This document shows, one piece after another, positions 57,300 through 64,000 of a stretch of 64,000 nt of DNA (positions within the stretch are counted from its first letter, which is position 1; every line of letters starts with the position of its first letter). The notes beneath the pieces are model-generated. The model did no database searches. It was not told the origin of the DNA and saw only the letters and a list, made by a program, of their open reading frames with translations. A program made the translations under genes and the position numbers. Where the stretch lies: positions 47,580,723 through 47,644,722 of the forward strand of contig OU015493.1 in the NCBI GenBank assembly GCA_907164885.2. Reading direction: 5' to 3'. The stretch comes from Dolomedes plantarius (Eukaryota; Arthropoda; Arachnida; Araneae; Dolomedidae).

Positions 57300-57840
57300 T
57301 AACTCCTGCTGCCGCCGCCGCTGTCAAAAGCTTTTCACGCTATCTCCTCCGAAACCGCTTGGGGTATGGGGTCGAGAGCGATACCAATGGATGCAGAACA
57401 ATGGGGGGAACAAAGTAAGACATGTCTCATCTCCGTCGGACTTTGTTTAATTTTAAGATTTGTGGGAAAATATTGACTTTTTCATCTTCAGATTACGATA
57501 ATTCGCAAAAAAATGATCGTAGAATTTTGATCGTTTTACAATCTACGACTACAGACATTTCTCTTTCAAACTAGACCTCATTTGTTTAAAAATATTTTAA
57601 AACTGTCTAATATTTTCATCAAAAAATGAAACACAGTTTTTCAAGAAATATCGTCCCATATGTGTATGTAATATCGATGCTCCTCGAGTTCTTATCTTAC
57701 AAAGAAAATATTTACATCATCTGGAAGCTGAAAGCTTTCTTATTCATATAACTCTCATTTCAAGTCTATCTTAAAATTTCGATTTTTAATTGAATTTTAA
57801 AGCTAATAATTCAACAGTGATTAAAAGCTCTTCGCATAAG
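57300..57840. repeat. Partial third copy of the Helitron-like family
   Basis: The part 57475-57800 aligns with 48590-48940 (shared ATGATCGTAGAATTTTGAT, AGAAAATATTTACATCATC, ATTTCGATTTTTAATTGAA). The TC start and CTAGT end are absent, so only the interior is present. Confidence 0.75.
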
Positions 57841-58559
57841 GGTGACAACAGTAAATGAATGGGAGCTGTTACATTGCCCGAGAATCACCCCTATGTATCT
57901 CGCTATTAGCCCTAACAGAGGAAATATGCAAAAATAATTTTTAAGAAACTAAAATCAAGTACGAAATTCTCCTTACCCACCCTCAGGCGGTCTCAAAAAG
58001 CCTAAAATAATTAAATCTGTCAATAATTAGTAAATTAATCCTACCAAAACTCAAATTGACGATTGTAAACAAACGATCTTTGTTGCCATTTTCATTTTAG
58101 AAGTTCCTTTGTTTAGTTTATTATTTTTTTCAAAAGGGAAATGCATCTTTATCAAAATGAATACTTCATGCGCGAGCGTTATTTTTATACTGAATTCTTG
58201 AAATTTTTTTGACTCTAAAGAGAAGCAGAGAGTGGCAACAAAGGGTAAACTCTCAACATTGTTTTGCTGTTCTTGAAAGTTACCTGTCTTCAAGAAAAGT
58301 TTGAAATTTATATTATACTATCTGAATACCCGTGCTTCGCTACGGAGTACATTAAAATTGCATACATATAACGGTCAATGTATGCAATTAATGCCAAAAA
58401 AAACAAAAAAAATATATTTATAAAAAATCGTAACAGATATTTTAATAGACAAAATAATGTAGAAGAAAATATTGAAATTAAATCTAATAGAACATACAAA
58501 AAAATATAGTACAGTTAATATAGAACAGTTTGAGGAACATTTCTTTTACTATATTTTAA

Positions 58560-59710
58560 TATTTTTACCTGAAGTTTACCTGAAAACTGAGATTAAAATG
58601 AAAAGGGCAAAATTACAGGAAAGGAAGTGAAAAGCATGTTTTGAAATTATAGAAATACAAAAACAAAATAAAAAACTGAAAAAGTTTACCTTAAAACTGA
58701 GATTAAAATGAAAAGGGCAAAATTAAAGAAAAGGAAACACAGTATAGCCAAAGATGACAAAACTGCAAACGTGGCAACTAACTGGCGTTTTATGACGGTA
58801 CTGCTGTTTTCCTCACCGCGCTAGGCGTACAGCAAAGGCGCCTGATCCCCTTTCGCAATATATGGAAGTCGAGGATTCCCCAGTAGGGATATTTTCGTTA
58901 ATCATTTAAAAACAATCAGTTTTTATAATATCAATCATTTTTTAAATTAAAAAAAAATTAGTCCCTGCAAAAAAACATTAACATTATCTCCATTAATTTG
59001 AACAGAAAAAAAATATTCAGACAGTGGGAAAAAAATATAATTTTACAAATAGAAATTAAACATTATTATACACTACAGGCCTAAATACACTAACAGAAGT
59101 TGAAAGCTTTTATATATCTACATTTAAACCATTTATGAGTTGAAAACAATGTAAAAAGCAATTAATTTATATCTGAATCATTTTTCATGTCAACAAAATT
59201 TACTCCCTGCAAAAAAACATTAACATTATCTCCATTAATTTGAATTTATAATAAATTTAATTTATAATAAATCACTAAAATTCGAAAAGGAAAAATGCCA
59301 AATTGTCTTTAGGAAAGTAAAGAATTTTGAAAAGTAAAACTGAAAAGTAAAAATGTCACTTTTTCGAATATTTGTTAAACAAAATCAATTTAAAAACTCA
59401 ACACAGTAAAAATAAGATTGAAATTGTCGAATACTTGTTAATAAAAATCAATTTAAAAACACAACACAGTATAAATAAGATTGAAATTGTCGAATGCTTG
59501 TTAACCAAAATCAATTAAAAAAGTAAACACAGTATAAATAACATTAAAAAAAAAACATGTGAAATGTTATACACATCTCAGAATTTTAGTAGATTCAGCC
59601 TTTCATCATTCTTCTACTACTAAATGTTAAAAAGTAAAAATGTCAAATTGTCTCATGTTTGTTAACAAAAATCAATTTAAAAACTAAACACAGTATAAAT
59701 AAAATAGAAT
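58560..59710 (-). repeat. Helitron 3' region with direct repeats
   Basis: Non-coding. About 54 bp at 58574-58628 recur at 58684-58737. A 45-bp block (CCCTGCAAAAAAACATTAAC...) occurs at 58959-59003 and 59201-59245. Three 63-bp units lie at 59364-59546, with a further partial unit at 59640-59708. Confidence 0.8.
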
Positions 59711-59917
59711 TAATAACAGTATACATATCATAAAATAAATAAACGCCATTGCTCCTCTTATTTGTGTCTTTCAAAAGGCTGATATAAATTAAATTAACTC
59801 TTCTTGATCTGTGGTTTGTCCATTCATGTTGTTGGCTTGAATGCTATATTAAAGTCTGTATAGCGTTGATAAAATTCACTTGAATCTTTTTTCACTTTTC
59901 TTTCTTGAAATATCAGT

Positions 59918-60760
59918 TTAGAGAGCCTCAGGATATACTATATATTTTGTTCTTCCATTTGGAGCTTTGATGTAGAGATTTTCGGCTTTTCCAACTCTAG
60001 AACAACCCACATAAAGTTGACAATGGGAGAAACAGGGTTTGAGAAGATCGAGTTCAACTACTTTTAGCGATTGCCCTTCTGCCTTGTTAATGCTCATGGC
60101 GAAACTTAAACGGACAGGGAACTGAAGTCTTTTTATTTGAAATGGTATATCGGAAGGGATGATTGGTATCCTGGGAATAAATACCACTTCGCCTGCAGAG
60201 TATCCTGTGATAATGGTGGCTTCAATCACATTCGGCATCACATGCTTTACAGCAAGTCTTGTTCCATTGCAGAGTGAAGGTGGATGCAGATTTCTGAGCA
60301 GCATAATTGGTGCACCAATCTTCAGCTCTAATATGTGAGAGGGTACTCCAGATGGCTCCAACGTATTTAAAAATTCTGTGGTGTAGTGTACCGCTTCTTC
60401 TGTATCACAGGTGGTATCAATCGATTTGTAAACTTGAGCTTTACCTGGCAATTCTTGTAAAAGCTGCGTATTAATGACGTTGACATCTTCGTTTTTTGGG
60501 GCAAGGATTGCTCTTTCGCACAGCCATGTGTGATCAGTGAAGTGATGGGCCACATTTGGAAACACCGCCTCTTTCAGCTGTTGTTGAGTTGTCACAATCA
60601 TTTCAATCGTTCCCATGACAATACATCCTGTATTATCAGCAGTAATGGCTCCATTTCCAAGTTGTAGAAGGTTATCTGCAAATTGCTGGGCTGAGGGATC
60701 ACCATTGACATGAACTCGCATGTTTGTTGAAAGACCAAGTCTTTCGATGTCATTCCACAC
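59918..60760 (-). pseudogene. Helitron helicase C-terminal half (Pif1-like)
   Basis: An open stretch of 280 codons covering the later helicase motifs: VNGDPSAQQFADNLLQLGNG, RAILAPKNEDVNVIN (motif III/IV region), ELKIGAPIMLLRNL, then FAMSINKAEGQSL and LYVGCSRVG (motifs V and VI). The order and spacing fit the C-terminal domain of Helitron and Pif1 helicases, which unwind DNA during rolling-circle transposition. The N-terminal half lies upstream in other frames, so this frame alone is not functional. It ends at 59918 with IVYPEAL, the usual end of the Helitron protein. Confidence 0.9.
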
Positions 60761-62344
60761 GTAAGACGATTTAAGCAGGCCTGCATTTCATCCGACCTGG
60801 TTCCACGTGGAATAACCGGAAGTGTCTGTCGAAATTAGCCAGACAACACCGTAGTTACGCCTCCCATTCTGTAATTGTTACCGCTGATGTCCTTCTATGT
60901 GACATCGAGTGCTTCGAATGCGGCTTTGTGGAACATGGTGCATTCATCCCAGACAATTAACTTGCAGTGCTTCAGAAACCTTACCTTTACTGAATTTTTT
61001 TAAATGTTACACGTAGGAGTCTCTGTGTTTGCCAGATTTATGGGTAACTTGAAAGCCGAGTGTCCTGTCAATAGTGTTGCAGCAAGGCCAGAAAAAGCAA
61101 CAGCCAGGGCAATCTCGTTTCTGTGTCGCACTTTAGCCAAAAGAAGATTGATTAGAAAAGTCTTCCCTGTACCGCCGGAGCATCCAAAAAGAATATGCCA
61201 CCGCGACCATTGAAAACAACTGTTGTGATCTTGTCAAATGCTTCCTTTTGATTTGGGACCATTTTCGGCTCATTTTCCTCTATGTATGTTGCGAGTACAT
61301 TCGTATCATAATTTCGCTCCAAACATTCTTCACTTGGCAGGACTGAATCAAGGTTTCGATTGGGTTGTGGAAGTCCAAAGCTTTTTAGGTCCGATCCACC
61401 CATCAATATAATATTGTCCTCAATGTCGATTAGCGCTCTGTTGAAGATGTCGTAACTGTAGTCCAGATCCATATTCTGCTGCTCCATGCGTGCTTGGTGC
61501 AGCATGTCTTCGGACAGGTTCTCCTTATGATTCATCCATAACTGTTTGGGAGATGACATAGAGCATGTATGTAGCATTACAGCAAACAGATTCCGTAAAA
61601 CCTTTGGATATCGAGATGCAGCCGCTTCTTCGAGTACATTGTTCCAATGGTCATCGTTCTCCAAAAGGCCTCTAAGCTGGCAGGCCTTTTTGTAAATTTC
61701 ACAAAGCCGTCCCTGAAATGTTTTAAAATCTTCAAATGATATTGGGCCTGGTACTTCATGCAGCAGGAGGCGCAGGTGAAATCACTCTGAATTGTTCGGA
61801 TGGACGGTGTACATCCGGTCCAGTGCATCGCTTGACCTTATTCCTGTTTGCTCAGGTACAACGTGTCCTTGTTTTCGACGGTTCCATGTCTTGTTTCCAT
61901 TGTTCCAAGTGTAGTATTTGGGACCTTGGTTGTACAACAGGGTGCGTTCAAACTCATCTCGGGTGCAAAGTCTGAAGAAAGACGTGAGTGTTGTTTCCTG
62001 AGGTGTTTGGGCACGTTCAGCAGCGTTTTCAGGTGTTTTCAGGAGTAGACTCTCTGTCCATTCTCAAGGTGGACGCCCAGATGAATCACTGTGGGGTGGC
62101 GCTCATGAATAGGAAAGTTGAGTATTCGCCATACTGCTTCATTGCTGCTGATATATCTTCCCATTTGATACTGGACAATTTCATTTAAGTCATTCTCGCC
62201 ACTGTTCGCTTGAAAAACAGCCATGTCAGATCCTTTTTTAATATACTTACAGACATACTTTATAGACTTAACAGAATTGCAATACTCTACTTTGATATGG
62301 GCATTGAAAATTTTTGCTAGTAGAGGGCAATAGGGACAATCCAA
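60761..62344 (-). pseudogene. Helitron Rep end, linker and helicase N-terminal half
   Basis: Reads from 62344. The paired tyrosines of the Rep domain are in SIKYVCKYIKKG (residues 30 and 34 of this piece), followed by NEAVWRILNFPIHERHP and HLENGQRVYS, where a stop occurs near 62039. After further shifts, 61664-61152 reads NYDTNVLATYIEENEPKMVPNQKEAFDKI, the helicase entry. The nucleotide-binding site GGTGKT is encoded at 61159-61176 but lies one frame away from the preceding FFLDAP, so a one-base loss separates them. A Walker B-like LIVWDEC is encoded at 60937-60963 before more stops. All catalytic elements can be located, but not in a single frame. Confidence 0.85.
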
Positions 62345-62364
62345 GTATTGTCTATGGACACTTG

Positions 62365-63231
62365 CTATCCTTTATAAAAGATGTCAGCCTTAAATCTCCC
62401 GTCTTGTGGTGATCTGCGCCGAAAAAGTTTATATCCATTTCGTCCTGTTTGCGTCTCTTTCAAAAATTGGCGCGGGTATCGTTTAGTGCAAATTCCATCT
62501 TTCATGCATGGAGAGGTTGGATTTATGGATCCGCAGGGGCCGTGCACCATCTGCTTAGTTACAATTGTAGAAAGTCTCGGGTCTTCTTGTTCATTAGGGA
62601 TTTCTGCACTAATAAAGTCTTCCACGCGGTGAACGTGTACGGAGTCCTTGAGCCAAATTAGAATGTGAGCATGAGGAAGTCCTCGCTTCTGCCACTCTAT
62701 CGTGTACATATGACACTGAACTTCTCCAAAAATCTTTGCCTTTGCGATGAGACTCATAAGCGTTTTTTGTTTCTGATGAAATACTCTTGCTAACAAATCA
62801 TGACGATCCTGTAGTTTTTCTCCAACAAATAGTTCTTCCGGTATCTCTGTCCAGTTTGGACTGCAGATGAAAGTGATGAAGAGGTCTGGTCTGACGTAGT
62901 TTCTCACGTAGGTCATGGCATCTTGAGTACGCTCGTGCATGTACCTTGGGCCCCCTGTAAAGCTGGAAGGCAAGATGATCAACTGGCCTATGTCGGAGAT
63001 ATTTTCATCATTTATGACCTCATCCCTCAAATGAGCATACTGTTCAACTCTGATAGTCCTCTGATTTATTCGTATGTACAATAGTCTTTCCGCTTCAATC
63101 TTGGCATACATATCAACGATAAATTGGTGGAACAGGTCTTTGCTTCTCAGTAATGTGTTGAAATTTGAAGAACGGGTCATCATCCTGTAAGCATAGAATT
63201 GCATAGCTGAAATCTTCTTAGTTTGAGGCAT
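62365..63231 (-). pseudogene. Helitron Rep domain with HUH motif
   Basis: A 288-codon stretch with the Helitron_like_N region: AMQFYAYRMM near its start, GQLIILPSSFTGGPRYM, then RPDLFITFICSPNW. The metal-binding HUH motif is GLPHAHILIW (His187 and His189). MVHGPCG and CTKRYP follow. It joins the upstream piece (63304-63786) in the same frame through two adjacent stop codons (TAG TAA near 63300). A stop at 62365 and a frame change separate it from the tyrosines downstream. Rep would nick and join DNA ends in rolling-circle transposition. Confidence 0.9.
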
Positions 63232-63303
63232 TCCTGTAGTTGGATCTTTTAGTCGCAGTTCAAAATGATATCCATCCTCCCCCTGCCAAAAGATGAGTGG
63301 TTA

Positions 63304-63786
63304 CTATAGCGCGTCGTAGGACCTGTGCGTCTCGGGAATTTTTTTGAGAGTGCCACTTCTTTCTTCTAAAACTATGTCTCTTGTCCCATGTTGTTCACCC
63401 ACCATGATCAAAGCGACTTCTTCTGTTGTGGGGGCGTTGAACCGCCCCTCATGTTCACCGTGTGGGGTTCTGTCCGCTACGATCACCAATTTGAATTCCG
63501 GGCTAATCTTATCCATAGCCGACTTAAAGCTCTGGATGTAACAGTTGTGATCATGCAGCATACCTTGCAACTGTAGTACTATGTCTCGTCTGGTTTGTGG
63601 CTTGTTTTTACAGCGATGCTCTGCTTTCTGTGTAGTATCTCCGACAAAGTAAATTTGCAAAAATTTAGGCTCTTCCCTCGGTAGAGGCTGCAGACTGCCG
63701 ATGTGGTGATAAACTTGACCCTGTACCTTAAATGTAGGCATGTACCCGGACTCTCTAATTTCTTTCGTTGTGGCAAAAGAGGTCAT
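63304..63786 (-). pseudogene. Helitron protein N-terminal segment
   Basis: 160 codons: GYMPTFKVQGQVYHHIGSL near residue 13, FNAPTTEEVALIMVGEQHG and IPETHRSYDAL at the end. All are characteristic of the region just before the Rep domain of animal Helitrons. The ATG at 63786 is directly preceded on the coding strand by TTTCTGTTTCCAG, a good splice-acceptor match, so the segment may be a second exon with the first exon beyond the window. The next part of the protein continues in frame after two stops. Confidence 0.85.
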
Positions 63787-63788
63787 CT

Positions 63789-64000
63789 GGAAACAGAAAT
63801 TGTAGCTTCTTATGTGAAAGGAAATGTGTTTTTGTTTCTTTTTTTATTTTTAAGTGCTATTTTAGCATAAAAGACCAAAAAAAACCTTTACAAAATTATT
63901 TTTTCTCTAAGCTAAACAGAAACATAATCAAAGATAAACTCAACCTTTAATCAGTTGTTTTAAAACACCCCTGGTAAACATTGTTAAGTTTCAAAGTATT
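63789..64000. other. AT-rich segment upstream of the Helitron exon
   Basis: No coding signal on the minus strand. Possible intron. The Helitron 5' end is not visible. Confidence 0.4.

Larger units (their letters stand above)
58318..64000 (-). mobile_element. RepHel Helitron, decayed, 5' end beyond window
   Basis: The minus-strand 3' end (58318-58350) reads CTCCGTAGCGAAGCACGGG then TATTCAGATAGT, the same tail as 15590-15624 with one change in CTAGT. The coding part (59918-63786) has the Helitron Rep and Pif1-like helicase. Several stops and shifts break it. Confidence 0.85.

Noticed and set aside
61004..62661. Plus-strand open frames in the Helitron region
   Set aside because: Antisense to Rep and helicase segments. 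No independent motif.

Overview
The window is AT-rich eukaryotic DNA built almost entirely of transposable elements and (TA)n microsatellites. I see no convincing host gene. The mixture (Tc1/mariner, hAT, piggyBac-like, Helitron, BEL/Pao, Ty3/Gypsy and Copia) and the style of the families point to an arthropod, plausibly an arachnid. That assignment is inference and needs a database search.

Layout. 1-9.3 kb: old direct repeats, two (TA)n tracts, an LTR-like segment, a non-autonomous hAT with a perfect 8-bp target-site duplication (3248-3766) and a decayed Tc1-like transposon (about 4952-6355). 9.3-15.6 kb: a non-autonomous Helitron whose (TA)n tract received a Gypsy element (Gypsy-1, 10081-15407). 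15.9-16.9 kb: a piggyBac-like element containing a hAT. 18.65-35.79 kb: a four-level nest. A Tc1-like transposon holds a BEL/Pao element (outer BEL), which holds a second BEL (inner BEL, TSD ACATC), which holds a Copia (TSD GTACG, identical LTRs, two intact reading frames). 35.8-37.2 kb: small DNA elements, including a hAT MITE. 37.24-43.02 kb: a second Gypsy (Gypsy-2) on the minus strand, with identical 259-bp LTRs and one intact 1308-codon frame. 43.7-47.6 kb: foldback and mariner-like elements, each bracketed by (TA)n, and a truncated Tc1. 48.4-54 kb: two non-autonomous Helitron-like elements around a decayed hAT. 58.3 kb to the right edge: a decayed RepHel Helitron on the minus strand, whose 3' end matches that of the Helitron at 9.3-15.6 kb.

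Two observations stand out. Gypsy-2 lacks the fingers and palm of reverse transcriptase: an aspartate-rich tract of about 115 residues sits between intact protease and intact RNase H/integrase, yet the LTRs are identical, so it moved recently and probably used enzyme supplied in trans. Gypsy-1 carries a Pao-type Gag (DUF1759-like, homologous to the inner BEL Gag in this same window) in front of a Ty3/Gypsy pol, which suggests an inter-superfamily Gag swap.

A third theme is that most element ends abut (TA)n tracts, for both cut-and-paste elements and LTR elements. All functional statements about domains rest on motif recognition by eye. Frames were checked by coordinate arithmetic. No alignments or searches were run.
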